The notes beneath the pieces were generated by a model. That model made no database searches. It was not told the DNA's origin and was given only the letters and a program-made list of their open reading frames with translations. Of a stretch of 64,000 nucleotides of DNA, positions 45,240-53,421 are shown in pieces (the stretch's first letter is position 1; every line of letters starts with the position of its first letter). A program made the position numbers and the translations under genes. The stretch covers positions 1-64,000 of the forward strand of contig JAUYGX010000022.1 in the NCBI GenBank assembly GCA_030690365.1, in the 5' to 3' direction. The stretch comes from Bacteroidales bacterium. Its GTDB lineage: Bacteria; Bacteroidota; Bacteroidia; Bacteroidales; F082.

Positions 45240-45698
45240 ATGAAAAAAGCACCGGTTGTCCGTATTACCAAAGAGTTTAAGTTTGAAATGGCCCATGCCC
45301 TCAAAGGGTACGACGGTCCATGCCGAAATATTCACGGTCATTCGTACGAATTGTTGGTAACCCTTTCGGGAACGCCTATTACCGATGAAAACAATCCCAA
45401 ACTGGGGATGATCATGGACTTTGGTGATTTGAAAAAAATTGTACGCGAAGCGGTGATCGATGAATTTGATCATGCCTGTGTTCTCAACGAAAAGATGCCT
45501 GCAAAACTGATTGTCGAACTTCGTGAGCATTTTGAAAAGATCATTCTGTTGCCTTACCAACCTACCAGTGAACTGATGATTGTTGATATGGCTGAGCGCA
45601 TCAAAGGAAAACTTCCATCAGAGTTAAAACTAAAGTATTTGCTTCTGCGCGAAACCGTAACCTCCTATGCCGAATGGTTTGAAGAAGATAACGGATAG
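45240..45698 (+). CDS. queD: 6-carboxy-tetrahydropterin synthase family
   Basis: QueD/PTPS-family enzyme acting on dihydroneopterin triphosphate in queuosine precursor synthesis. The 152-residue protein has FKFEMAHALKGYDGPCRNIHGHSY, with the zinc histidines and catalytic Cys, and DFGDLKKIVREAVIDEFDHAC with further conserved Asp/His. Near the C-terminus LLRETVTSYAEW carries the substrate glutamate. The family also includes true pterin synthases, but QueD is the usual bacterial role. It starts 2 bp after the nuclease gene; no other queuosine genes are adjacent. Confidence 0.87.
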   Translation: MKKAPVVRITKEFKFEMAHALKGYDGPCRNIHGHSYELLVTLSGTPITDENNPKLGMIMDFGDLKKIVREAVIDEFDHACVLNEKMPAKLIVELREHFEKIILLPYQPTSELMIVDMAERIKGKLPSELKLKYLLLRETVTSYAEWFEEDNG

Positions 45699-45765
45699 TT
45701 TCTTCAACCAGAGAAAAAGGATTTCCCTTCAGCAAATACTACTATACTATTGGTTTTAACATTTT

Positions 45766-45793
45766 TTATAAGCGAATGAACGTTCGCTTATAA
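45766..45793. promoter_or_regulatory. Palindromic operator 1 overlapping -33 region
   Basis: Perfect 11-bp inverted repeat TTATAAGCGAA (45766-45776) and TTCGCTTATAA (45783-45793) with a 6-base spacer. The core GAACGTTC (45778-45785) is itself palindromic. It covers the -33 position of the promoter below. The form is like TetR-family operators. No regulator gene is adjacent. Confidence 0.6.
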
Positions 45794-45810
45794 GGGGTAG
45801 CCTAACTTTG
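45783..45810 (+). promoter_or_regulatory. Promoter of the SDR-yqhD operon
   Basis: TTCG (45783-45786), 16 bases, TAACTTTG (45803-45810), a perfect TAnnTTTG box. The -33 lies in operator 1. The leader to the start codon at 45879 would be about 60 bases and includes operator 2. Confidence 0.5.
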
Positions 45811-45849
45811 CATTCTCATTTAGCATCCGGGCTTGAGTAATTGTATTTT

Positions 45850-45867
45850 AATGAACGATCATTCATT
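45850..45867. promoter_or_regulatory. Palindromic operator 2 before the start codon
   Basis: AATGAACGATCATTCATT, 16 of 18 bases self-complementary, ending 11 bases before the ATG at 45879. It shares AATGAACG with operator 1, consistent with one repressor binding both sites. Confidence 0.55.
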
Positions 45868-45878
45868 TTAAAAACACC

Positions 45879-46538
45879 ATGAAAAAAACAGCCATTATAT
45901 TAGGTGCCTCGGGATTAACCGGTAGCTTGCTTTTAAATCAGTTGATAGCCGACGACAGATATGATTCAATAAAGGTATTTACACGAAAGAGTTTGGGCAA
46001 GCAACCCTCGAAGGTCCATGAGTTTGTGGGCGATATATTAAACCTGGATAAGTTCAAAAAACACTTTACAGGGAATGAAGTATACGTATGCATAGGTACA
46101 ACTGCGAAGAAAACCCCTGATAAGGCTTTGTACCATGAAATAGATTTTGGTATCCCGGTGGCAGCAGCGCAACTTTGTGTTGAAAACCACATTGAAACCT
46201 TTTTAGTTGTTTCCGCCATGGGGGCCAATGTCAAAAGCAGGATCTTCTATAACCGGACCAAAGGGGAGATGGAGCAAAAGGTTCTTTCCAAAAATATCCC
46301 CAACACGTATATTCTAAGGCCATCCTTTATCGGTGGAAACCGTGAAGAACACCGTCCCGGAGAAAAAATCGGGATGGTCATTGCCAAATTTATCCAACCC
46401 ATGATGGTAGGCAGTTTAAAAAAATACCGGATAATCGAAGCCGAAACCATTGCCCGTGCCATGATCTATCTGGCCAATAAAAAACCCGCAACAAAGTTGG
46501 TCCTGTCTGATGGAATTGAAACCTTTGGATCGGCTTAA
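45879..46538 (+). CDS. NAD(P)-binding atypical SDR (HTATIP2-like)
   Basis: A 219-residue Rossmann protein starting with the dinucleotide motif LGASGLTGSLLLNQL. It has VFTRKSLGKQPSK (the arginine suggests NADP preference), CIGTTAKKTP and the catalytic-region segment YNRTKGEMEQKVL, where the SDR Tyr-x3-Lys becomes Tyr-x3-Lys in YNRTK. The C-terminal part includes ILRPSFIGGNREE. It is probably an oxidoreductase or epimerase-like enzyme. It is followed by yqhD after 73 bp with no terminator, and sits behind two operator-like palindromes. This suggests joint induction, perhaps by reactive carbonyls or electrophiles. Confidence 0.8.
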   Translation: MKKTAIILGASGLTGSLLLNQLIADDRYDSIKVFTRKSLGKQPSKVHEFVGDILNLDKFKKHFTGNEVYVCIGTTAKKTPDKALYHEIDFGIPVAAAQLCVENHIETFLVVSAMGANVKSRIFYNRTKGEMEQKVLSKNIPNTYILRPSFIGGNREEHRPGEKIGMVIAKFIQPMMVGSLKKYRIIEAETIARAMIYLANKKPATKLVLSDGIETFGSA

Positions 46539-46611
46539 TTGTTGATAGTCACCTGTTTAGTTTCTATTAACTTACTAAAGTATTGCTTGTATAACCAAAA
46601 AAAACTGAGAA

Positions 46612-47772
46612 ATGAATAATTTTGAATTTAAAAATCCCACCAAAATCATTTTTGGTAAAGATCAAATCTCCAGACTGGCCGTTGAAATTCCGACAAATTC
46701 CAAAGTGCTTGTCCTTTATGGAGGAGGCAGCATCAAAAGTAATGGCATTTACGATCAGGTGATGACCGCACTGGAATCCTTTGAAGTGCTTGAATTTGGT
46801 GGAATTCCGGCCAATCCGGAATACGCCGTGTTGATGAAAGCCCTGGAGGTAATCAAATCCCATAACATCGACTTCCTGCTGGCTGTTGGCGGTGGCTCAG
46901 TTATCGATGGCACCAAATTTCTGTCGGCAGCCGCTCTGTTTAATGGCGATGATCCGTGGGAAATCCTGGAAACAGGTAAACCCATCCTGAAGGGATTGCC
47001 CTTTGCCACTGTTTTAACGCTGCCCGCAACCGGGTCGGAAATGAACTCGGGTGCCGTGATTACGCGTATGGAAATCAAAGAAAAGCGCATTATGGGTGGC
47101 CCGGGATTGTATCCCGAATTTTCTATCCTCGATCCACAGGTGATCCAATCAATCCCGCAGCGACAAATTGCCAATGGCATTGCCGACGCCTTCACCCACG
47201 TGATGGAACAATACATGACCTATCCAACAGGTGCCATTTTGCAGGATCACCTGGCGGAAAGCATCTTGCAGACATTGGTGGAAGTGGCTCCTGTTATTCT
47301 GAAAGATCCCACCGATTACAATGCGGCTTCCAATTTTATGTGGAGTTGTACCATGGCTTTGAATGGCCTGATCGGACAAGGTGTTCCATCGGATTGGGCC
47401 ATCCACATGATGGGCCATGAACTCACGGCTTTGTATGGCATCGACCATGCCCGCACATTGGCCATCATCGCGCCCAGCCACTACCGTTACAACGTGGAAT
47501 CGAAAAAGGAAAAACTGGCGCAATACGCCGAACGTGTCTGGGGTATAAACGAAGGCACAACCGTTGAAAAAGCCCATGCCGGCATCGATAAAATGGAAGC
47601 CTTTTTCCACTCTTTGGGAATCAAAACACGGCTCTCAGAGTATACCGCTGAATATTCAGGTACAGCCGGGGAGGTTTTCAACCGCTTTACCGAACGCGGC
47701 TGGAAGGGACTTGGGGAGCATAAAAGCCTGACACCTTCTGATGCTGAAAAGATTGTGGAAATGGCGTATTAG
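46612..47772 (+). CDS. yqhD: NADPH-dependent iron-containing alcohol dehydrogenase / aldehyde reductase
   Basis: A 386-residue YqhD-type enzyme that reduces short-chain and toxic aldehydes (such as glyoxal-type or lipid-derived aldehydes) with NADPH. The metal ligands align exactly with those of E. coli YqhD: Asp192, His196, His265 and His279. The NADPH motif YGGGSIKSNG and AVGGGSVIDGTKF are intact. Its place behind an SDR gene and paired palindromic operators suggests stress-inducible aldehyde detoxification. A convergent, perfect hairpin terminator follows. Confidence 0.9.
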   Translation: MNNFEFKNPTKIIFGKDQISRLAVEIPTNSKVLVLYGGGSIKSNGIYDQVMTALESFEVLEFGGIPANPEYAVLMKALEVIKSHNIDFLLAVGGGSVIDGTKFLSAAALFNGDDPWEILETGKPILKGLPFATVLTLPATGSEMNSGAVITRMEIKEKRIMGGPGLYPEFSILDPQVIQSIPQRQIANGIADAFTHVMEQYMTYPTGAILQDHLAESILQTLVEVAPVILKDPTDYNAASNFMWSCTMALNGLIGQGVPSDWAIHMMGHELTALYGIDHARTLAIIAPSHYRYNVESKKEKLAQYAERVWGINEGTTVEKAHAGIDKMEAFFHSLGIKTRLSEYTAEYSGTAGEVFNRFTERGWKGLGEHKSLTPSDAEKIVEMAY

Positions 47773-47808
47773 ACTTGGTCTGATTTTTCAGTAAATGACT
47801 TGAGTTAT

Positions 47809-47841
47809 AACTTTTCCAAAGTTTCAAACTTTGGAAAAGTT
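47809..47841. terminator. Bidirectional terminator with perfect 16-bp stem
   Basis: AACTTTTCCAAAGTTT (47809-47824) and AAACTTTGGAAAAGTT (47826-47841) are perfect inverted repeats around one base. T-rich sequence follows on the plus strand. It sits between the convergent yqhD and GtrA genes. Confidence 0.8.
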
Positions 47842-47856
47842 GTTCTTTTTAACGGT

Positions 47857-48369
47857 TTAAGGATTGCTTAACTTCTTTTGTTTTCCACCAGTTTTAAATG
47901 TGAAATGCCGCTGAATGATATAACTGTAGATGATCACCACAACGGTGGTAAGGATTTTTGAAACAGTGGGCCAGATATAAAAATACTCCACAAAGACCTT
48001 TAAACAAACATAGTTGAGCAGAATGCTTCCTACCACCGATAGGCCATAGCGCATCAATTGGGTTTTGCCCCGCAATGGCGAATCCAGAAAGGTAACATAT
48101 TTCGACAATAAAAATCCGGTGGAGAAGGTAATCGGAAAAACAATGATAAAAGCAGCTATGTATGGACTGATAGCTACAAATCCGAGGTTTACCACCTCCT
48201 TATCAAGGATAAAGTTATAGAAAACAAAATACAGAAATACATCAAGTGATGTGTTGAGGCCACCGGCAGCCGCATACCTGAACGTCTCAGGAGGAATATA
48301 CTTCCGAAAAGGCGGATAAAACCAACGGATGGTCCTGATAATTAAATTGTCGTGTTTATGATTCTTCAA
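47857..48369 (-). CDS. GtrA family membrane protein
   Basis: A 170-residue protein with four transmembrane helices. The first includes YAAAGGLNTSLDVFLYFVFY, the GtrA signature (F-R-Y-x3-G-x3-T), and the last ends KILTTVVVIIYSYIIQRHFTF. GtrA proteins are thought to flip or carry polyprenyl-linked sugars for surface polysaccharide modification; no glycosyltransferase partner lies next to it here. It is convergent with yqhD. Confidence 0.88.
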   Translation of the reverse strand: MKNHKHDNLIIRTIRWFYPPFRKYIPPETFRYAAAGGLNTSLDVFLYFVFYNFILDKEVVNLGFVAISPYIAAFIIVFPITFSTGFLLSKYVTFLDSPLRGKTQLMRYGLSVVGSILLNYVCLKVFVEYFYIWPTVSKILTTVVVIIYSYIIQRHFTFKTGGKQKKLSNP

Positions 48370-48542
48370 ACCTGATGAAGTATGTGAAAATATGTCGGCA
48401 AAGTTAACCTGATTTTGAAATCATACAACACATCTTATTTTTTCAACTCCTGCCCACAACCATAAAAATACCCGAATATAGGTAGTTATGCGATTCATGA
48501 TGCCGCGTAGTTTTGCCAGTATAAAATTAAAATTATCGAACT

Positions 48543-49751
48543 ATGAAATACTTGAAGAGTATCACTCTGATCATGACCATTTCACTCACCTTCGTGTTTA
48601 CTGCCCAAGCTCAAAATGCGGAATACGGCCTGTCCAATACAGTTTCAAATATATTAAAAAGCGATCGAAGCCTCTCGTTTGGCGGTTACGGCCAGATCGA
48701 TTACAATCAACCATTTGGCAACAACACGCTTCAAAACGGGAATCTGGATATCCATCGGTTGGTACTCATGTTTGGCTATCGTTTTAGCGAAAAACTCAGC
48801 TTTGTCTCCGAAATTGAAGTTGAGCATGTGAAGGAAGTATATATAGAACAAGCCTTTTTAAATTACTCATTCGCTCATTATTTGCAAGTGCGGGCCGGTT
48901 TGATGTTGGTGCCGATGGGTATAATAAACGAATACCATGAACCGACCAATTATCACGGCGTGGAACGTCCGTTGATCGATTCTTATATTGTTCCTACCAC
49001 CTGGCGCGAAATCGGTATAGGTTTTACGGGAATCATCCCCGAAGCCTCCATGCGTTATCAGGCCTATCTGATGAACGGTTTTAGCAGTTATAATGGTGCA
49101 GCCCGGTTATCAGGTAAAAACGGCCTGCGCAAAGGTCGACAAAAGGGCGCTGAATCCATCATGCTTAAGCCCAGTCTGGCTTTAAGGGGTGAATATTATG
49201 GCATACTGGGCCTGAATATAGGTCTGTCGGCCTATGCCGGACAAACCCAATCCTCCCTGTACAAAAGCCTCAGCCGTGATGATCAAACCGCCATCACCAG
49301 GGCCGATTCATCGGTGGTTTCGGTTAAAATGTTGGGAGTGGATGTCCGTTATCAACGTAAAGCATTCGAATTCCGAGGACAGCTTTATCACACATGGATT
49401 AGCAATACATTGGAATACAATCTGTTTACTGCATCCAATGGCATTAACAACGATTTGGGAAGTACCATGGTTGGTTACTATGCCGAAGTGGCCTACAACC
49501 TGTTTTATGGTGCGAAATTCACTAAAACAAAATTGGTCCCTTTTGTGAGATACTCTGAATACAACACCCAGGCGTCGGTGGCAGAAGGAGTCATTGAAAA
49601 TGAAGATTATCAAAAGAAGGTGATTACCGGAGGCATCGACTGGACAATTGTGTCAGGAGTGGTCGTCAAAGCTGACGTCCAGTTAATAAAACCAAAAACC
49701 TCAGAGAGTTATAACCAGGCTTTTGACGCAGGTATAGCCATCTGGTTTTAA
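48543..49751 (+). CDS. Outer-membrane porin-like beta-barrel protein
   Basis: The 402-residue protein has a signal peptide (MKYLKSITLIMTISLTFVFTAQAQ) and a mature part made of amphipathic strands, including SFGGYGQIDYNQPFG, LVLMFGYRFSEKLSFVSEIE and QVRAGLMLVPMGIINEYHE. It ends in an aromatic residue (AFDAGIAIWF), as barrel proteins do. It resembles the phosphate-selective porin O/P superfamily without a definite subfamily. It lies 6 bp upstream of an FMN-binding protein gene, suggesting an envelope redox or uptake unit. Confidence 0.8.
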   Translation: MKYLKSITLIMTISLTFVFTAQAQNAEYGLSNTVSNILKSDRSLSFGGYGQIDYNQPFGNNTLQNGNLDIHRLVLMFGYRFSEKLSFVSEIEVEHVKEVYIEQAFLNYSFAHYLQVRAGLMLVPMGIINEYHEPTNYHGVERPLIDSYIVPTTWREIGIGFTGIIPEASMRYQAYLMNGFSSYNGAARLSGKNGLRKGRQKGAESIMLKPSLALRGEYYGILGLNIGLSAYAGQTQSSLYKSLSRDDQTAITRADSSVVSVKMLGVDVRYQRKAFEFRGQLYHTWISNTLEYNLFTASNGINNDLGSTMVGYYAEVAYNLFYGAKFTKTKLVPFVRYSEYNTQASVAEGVIENEDYQKKVITGGIDWTIVSGVVVKADVQLIKPKTSESYNQAFDAGIAIWF

Positions 49752-49757
49752 CCATCA

Positions 49758-50342
49758 ATGACCATGAAATACACATCGATTTATAGTTGGATACTAATTC
49801 CTTTGGCAGGATTGCTCATCATGTCATTTCACAATAAGAAAGGATTTGAAATTCCACTTTCCAAAATCGACACGGAGGTGGTCAGGCTGATGAACACCAG
49901 GTCATCGCAACTGGTTGAACTGACCAAACCAATCCCCGGTTTCGAGGGAGCCAGTTTGTTTAGCATCGAACAGGAAGGCCAACCGATGGGTTATGTATTG
50001 GTAAACAGGGTTGAAAGTTGCCGGGCCGGTGGTTGCAATGCCTCCATCAGTATTGACCAACAGCCTTTCGAGTTTTTCGATTACTTTATGATACTTTCGT
50101 TACAAGGCGAAGTGTTGCGGGTAAGAATCTTTAACTACCAGGCAACCAGAGGACATGAAGTGATGAGTAAAGGTTGGCTCAGACAGTTTGTAGGAATTCG
50201 GCCACATCAGGAACTCACCGTTGGAGATGAAATTCAGGCCATTTCGGGGGCTACCATTTCGGCCAGGGCCATCACAGCAGATATTGTCAGTCAGACCTCT
50301 TCCCTGGGCGATTACCTTTCTGATCCGCTTAGCCAGCGATAG
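49758..50342 (+). CDS. FMN-binding domain protein
   Basis: A 194-residue protein with an N-terminal signal anchor (YSWILIPLAGLLIMSF, about 9-24) and a C-terminal FMN-bind domain. That domain contains GDEIQAISGATISARAIT, whose SGAT motif (Thr166) is the site of covalent FMN attachment by ApbE in known family members. A CRAGGC pair of cysteines (88-93) could hold a metal or disulfide. It probably passes electrons on the periplasmic side. Its partners are not in the window apart from the porin gene 6 bp upstream. A second ATG two codons downstream is also possible. Confidence 0.78.
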   Translation: MTMKYTSIYSWILIPLAGLLIMSFHNKKGFEIPLSKIDTEVVRLMNTRSSQLVELTKPIPGFEGASLFSIEQEGQPMGYVLVNRVESCRAGGCNASISIDQQPFEFFDYFMILSLQGEVLRVRIFNYQATRGHEVMSKGWLRQFVGIRPHQELTVGDEIQAISGATISARAITADIVSQTSSLGDYLSDPLSQR

Positions 50343-50346
50343 CGGC

Positions 50347-50377
50347 TTGCCTGTTATCGCTAAAAGCTGTTACTTTG
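50347..50377 (+). promoter_or_regulatory. Candidate promoter of the fructosamine kinase gene
   Basis: TTG (50347-50349), 20 bases, TTACTTTG (50370-50377), one base off the TAnnTTTG pattern. It ends 22 bases before the ATG at 50400. Confidence 0.4.
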
Positions 50378-50399
50378 TAATGGATTGAGAAAGTAGTTT

Positions 50400-51269
50400 A
50401 TGTATTGGCAAAATGAAGTCGAAAAGATACTTACAGAGCATTCCGCGAAAGCGGTAAAGATTCATGGTATTTCTTCTGTTGGCGGAGGCTCCATCAACGA
50501 TGCCTTCCGATTGGAGACAAGCGGTGGATATTTCTTTGTAAAGGTAAATTCAGCCAGCCGTTATCCCCGGATGTTTGAAAAAGAATCCCTGGGTTTGAAA
50601 ATGCTGTCGGCTACCCAAACGCTTTCGGTTCCGGATATTGTAGCCTTTGGTGAGACCGGGAATGATTCCTTTTTACTGCTTTCCTTCATCGAAAGCAGAC
50701 CTCAAAATTCAAACTTCTGGCCTCAATTCGGCGAACATCTGGCGGATTTGCACCGCCATTCGAACCCAACATTTGGACTCAATCACGACAATTATATCGG
50801 TTCACTGATTCAGCACAACAACGCACATGAAACCTGGGCAGATTTTTTCAGGGAAGAAAGGTTGGAACGACAACTCAAACAAGCACGAGATCATGGCCTT
50901 GTGGATTCAGAGGTTTCGCGTGCTTTTCAGCGATTTTATCTTCAACTTAACCAGCTATTTCCCCCAGAACCACCTGCCTTGTTACATGGCGATTTGTGGA
51001 GCGGGAATTTTATGAGTGGAAATCAGGGAGAACCAGTAATCATAGATCCGGCGGTTTATTTTGGCCACCGTGAAATGGATTTGGCTATGAGCCAGTTGTT
51101 TGGCGGGTTTAGTCCTTCATTTTATGAGGCTTACCAATCTGCTTTTCCATTGGAAAACGGTTGGAGAAAACGGTTGGATTACTGCAACTTATATCCATTG
51201 ATGGTACACGTCAACCTGTTTGGTGGCGGCTACCTTGGTTCGGTAAAGTCGATCTTAAGGTCTTTTTGA
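50400..51269 (+). CDS. Fructosamine kinase family protein
   Basis: The 289-residue kinase of the fructosamine/ribulosamine-3-kinase family phosphorylates sugar-amine adducts on proteins so that they fall off (deglycation). The motifs are SSVGGGSINDAF, the nucleotide lysine in GGYFFVKVN, the catalytic loop LLHGDLWSGNFM and the metal site IIDPAVYFGHREMDLAM, all intact. It is a single gene with its own likely promoter and is convergent with the PKD lipoprotein gene. Confidence 0.9.
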   Translation: MYWQNEVEKILTEHSAKAVKIHGISSVGGGSINDAFRLETSGGYFFVKVNSASRYPRMFEKESLGLKMLSATQTLSVPDIVAFGETGNDSFLLLSFIESRPQNSNFWPQFGEHLADLHRHSNPTFGLNHDNYIGSLIQHNNAHETWADFFREERLERQLKQARDHGLVDSEVSRAFQRFYLQLNQLFPPEPPALLHGDLWSGNFMSGNQGEPVIIDPAVYFGHREMDLAMSQLFGGFSPSFYEAYQSAFPLENGWRKRLDYCNLYPLMVHVNLFGGGYLGSVKSILRSF

Positions 51270-51281
51270 TTCCCCGATGTG

Positions 51282-51653
51282 CTAATTCACATTGATGGCT
51301 TTTTCTTTATAGCTTGAACAGGAACTGCTTCCCTTGTGCAGGGTGTAGTTTGCTTTGGCGGTATAACTTCCTGTGGAGGCGTAGGTGTGGTTGATGGTTA
51401 AGCCCTGAGAGGTTTCTGAAGTGCCGTCGCCAAATTCCCATTTTATTTGGTTGTCCAGGATATAATCGCCTGATGTGTCAGAATTCACAAATGTGAAATG
51501 AAATAACTTGGGGTTGCTGGCATCCACATCTCCTTCTATATATAAAAAGAACGATTCTGTGGTGCAGCTGATGGCATCGTCAATGATCTTTTTACAACCT
51601 GTTTGTGATAGGAAAAGGAGTGAAATGGCAGTAGCAATGAGTAGATTTTTCAT
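51282..51653 (-). CDS. Small PKD-domain lipoprotein
   Basis: A 123-residue protein with signal MKNLLIATAISLLFLSQTGC (lipoprotein cysteine at 20). It is followed by one PKD-like domain with IKWEFGDGTSETS and NHTYASTGSYTAKANYTL. Cysteines at CSSYKEK and CTTES could form a disulfide. It is probably anchored to the outer membrane and binds another surface component. The ATG at 51653 is chosen because it starts the signal. Confidence 0.75.
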   Translation of the reverse strand: MKNLLIATAISLLFLSQTGCKKIIDDAISCTTESFFLYIEGDVDASNPKLFHFTFVNSDTSGDYILDNQIKWEFGDGTSETSQGLTINHTYASTGSYTAKANYTLHKGSSSCSSYKEKAINVN

Positions 51654-51736
51654 AGGAGTTTTTTTTGACAAAGAAAACAAAATTTGAATTATGACAAGAT
51701 AGATGATTAAAAAACTGATAAAGTATAATATTCGAA

Positions 51737-52034
51737 CCGCCGGGTTTTTTTCAACCCGGCGGGTCGGATATCCTAAGTTTCGCCATGTTTTTGCCTTATC
51801 CCTTTTTTGTCATCGGCAGTAAAAAGACCCCTGTAAAAGTGGGCGCAGATAGTGTGATGACAATACAAAAACTCGCTACTCTGTACTATTGGCCAATGTG
51901 TATTTATACCCCACCTCCCTCCCGATAGTTATACGGGACCTCCCCAAAGGTGAGGAGTGATAAAACATTGTATATTAAGTTTATAAGTAAATTTTATTAA
52001 GGTTTAATGGTTCAAATTAGATTAAATTATCACC
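51737..52034. repeat. Dispersed intergenic repeat, copy B (uninterrupted)
   Basis: Non-coding counterpart of 9610-9868. It begins with a 10-bp stem hairpin CCGCCGGGTT (51737-51746)/AACCCGGCGG (51753-51762). It then shares CAATACAAAAACT, ATACCCCAC, ACCTCCCCAAAGGTGAGGAG and the segment TGATAAAACATTGTATAT to GGTTTAATGGTTCAAATTAG. At 52011-52034 it reads TTCAAATTAGATTAAATTAT followed by CACC, matching 20 of 24 bases of the reconstructed site into which the MITE at 9.87 kb inserted. A pyrimidine/purine hairpin block (ACCTTTCCC...GGGAAAGGGGT) follows to 52081. Confidence 0.7.
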
Positions 52035-52218
52035 TTTCCCTTTTGGGGAATCCCGAACGCTTTCGGGAGGGGAAAGGGGTGTTGATTTAAAAAATGAGAT
52101 GTTTTCATTTGAACATTCCTAAAAATTAAATCTAAACTGTCAAATTACTATAGTATTAATAACTAAATTTTTACAAAAAGTTGTCATTGGTATATCAGCC
52201 TCAAGCTGATGAGACATC

Positions 52219-53406
52219 TCATACCCCAAACCGTTTTGTATTCCTTTCCAGGATTTGATTTAAGGTTTGTGCCGGGTTCTCAAACTTATTAGCGAACATC
52301 ATTGCAGCGATTATATACGGTTTAAAACCGGCTTCCACGTAAGTGGGAATGCGGAATTTCTCAAAAACTTCACCCGACACTTCACCCGCCTGGCACGAAA
52401 CTCCACTAATATCGGCCGGCAAACAGTGCATATACAAGGCATCCTGATTTTTGGTAACCTGCATTTTATCGGCGTTGTATTCCCAATCGGTGAACTGTGC
52501 ATTGTTGGCCAGACAGGTTTTTTCCAGCTCAGCCAGCCCTTGTTTATCAGATTTTTTCAGCAACTCAGTTCGCTGCTGCATGATGTGGAAAGGGGCCCAG
52601 CTTTTGGGATACACAATGTCGGCCCTCTGCATGGCGTCCTTCATGTTGTGGTTTATGCCAAAGCTGCCACCACTTTTTTTGGCGTTTTCCTCTGCCAGAT
52701 CCACGATTTCTGGTATCAGCTCATATCCTCTGGGATAGGCCAGTTCTACATTCATGCCAAAACGGGTCATCAGTGCGATAATTCCCTGAGGAACCGAAAG
52801 GGGTTTTCCATAACTAGGCGAATAGGCCCAGCTCATCACCAGTTTTTTGCCGCGCAAGTGGTCCAAAGAACCGAAATGTTGTTCCATGTGTAGCAGGTCG
52901 GCCATCGATTGGGTGGGATGATCCTGGTCGCATTGCAGGTTGATAATCCCCGGACGTGAAGACAAAACGCCTTGCTGATAGCCATCGTCCAGTGCTGATC
53001 CCACTTCACGCATGTATTTATTGCCTTCACCCAGATACATGTCGTCGCGGATGCCGATAAAATCGGATAGAAAAGAGATCATGTTGGCGGTTTCACGCAC
53101 GGTTTCACCATGAGCTATCTGCGATTTGGTTTCGTCCATGTCCTGCACGGCCAGACCAAGTAGGTTGGCCGCCGAGGCATATGAAAACCGGGTACGCGTA
53201 CTGTTGTCGCGAAAAATACTCACAGCCAATCCGGAATTGTAAACGCGTGGTGAAATGTTGGCTTCGCGCAGCTTTTTCAGGATGAGGGCGATGTTCAGGA
53301 TGGCCTGCAATTCGGCATCGGTTTTTTCCCAGGTGAGCAGGAAATCTTTGTGGTATAGGTTGGTTTTCAACAGCCCGAGCAGTTCGATATTTTTTTTGAG
53401 TTCCAT
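52219..53406 (-). CDS. ygeW: Knotted carbamoyltransferase YgeW
   Basis: The 395-residue protein belongs to the aspartate/ornithine carbamoyltransferase superfamily. It shows the phosphate-binding motif FRDNSTRTRFSYASA, HGETVRETANM, QCDQDHPTQSMADL and HCLPADISGVSC, and closely matches E. coli YgeW along its length. The true carbamoyl acceptor is unresolved; 2,3-diaminopropionate- or ureido-type substrates have been discussed for the purine/urate gene clusters where it occurs. It follows ygeY by 15 bp and is the last gene of the xdh operon. Confidence 0.92.
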   Translation of the reverse strand: MELKKNIELLGLLKTNLYHKDFLLTWEKTDAELQAILNIALILKKLREANISPRVYNSGLAVSIFRDNSTRTRFSYASAANLLGLAVQDMDETKSQIAHGETVRETANMISFLSDFIGIRDDMYLGEGNKYMREVGSALDDGYQQGVLSSRPGIINLQCDQDHPTQSMADLLHMEQHFGSLDHLRGKKLVMSWAYSPSYGKPLSVPQGIIALMTRFGMNVELAYPRGYELIPEIVDLAEENAKKSGGSFGINHNMKDAMQRADIVYPKSWAPFHIMQQRTELLKKSDKQGLAELEKTCLANNAQFTDWEYNADKMQVTKNQDALYMHCLPADISGVSCQAGEVSGEVFEKFRIPTYVEAGFKPYIIAAMMFANKFENPAQTLNQILERNTKRFGV

Positions 53407-53421
53407 ATTTTTATTGATTTT

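Noticed and set aside
51731-51763. TTCGAACC followed by a GC-rich arm, resembling a tRNA T-loop
   Set aside because: The sequence pairs as a simple 10-bp hairpin, and no acceptor or anticodon arm can be drawn on either strand.
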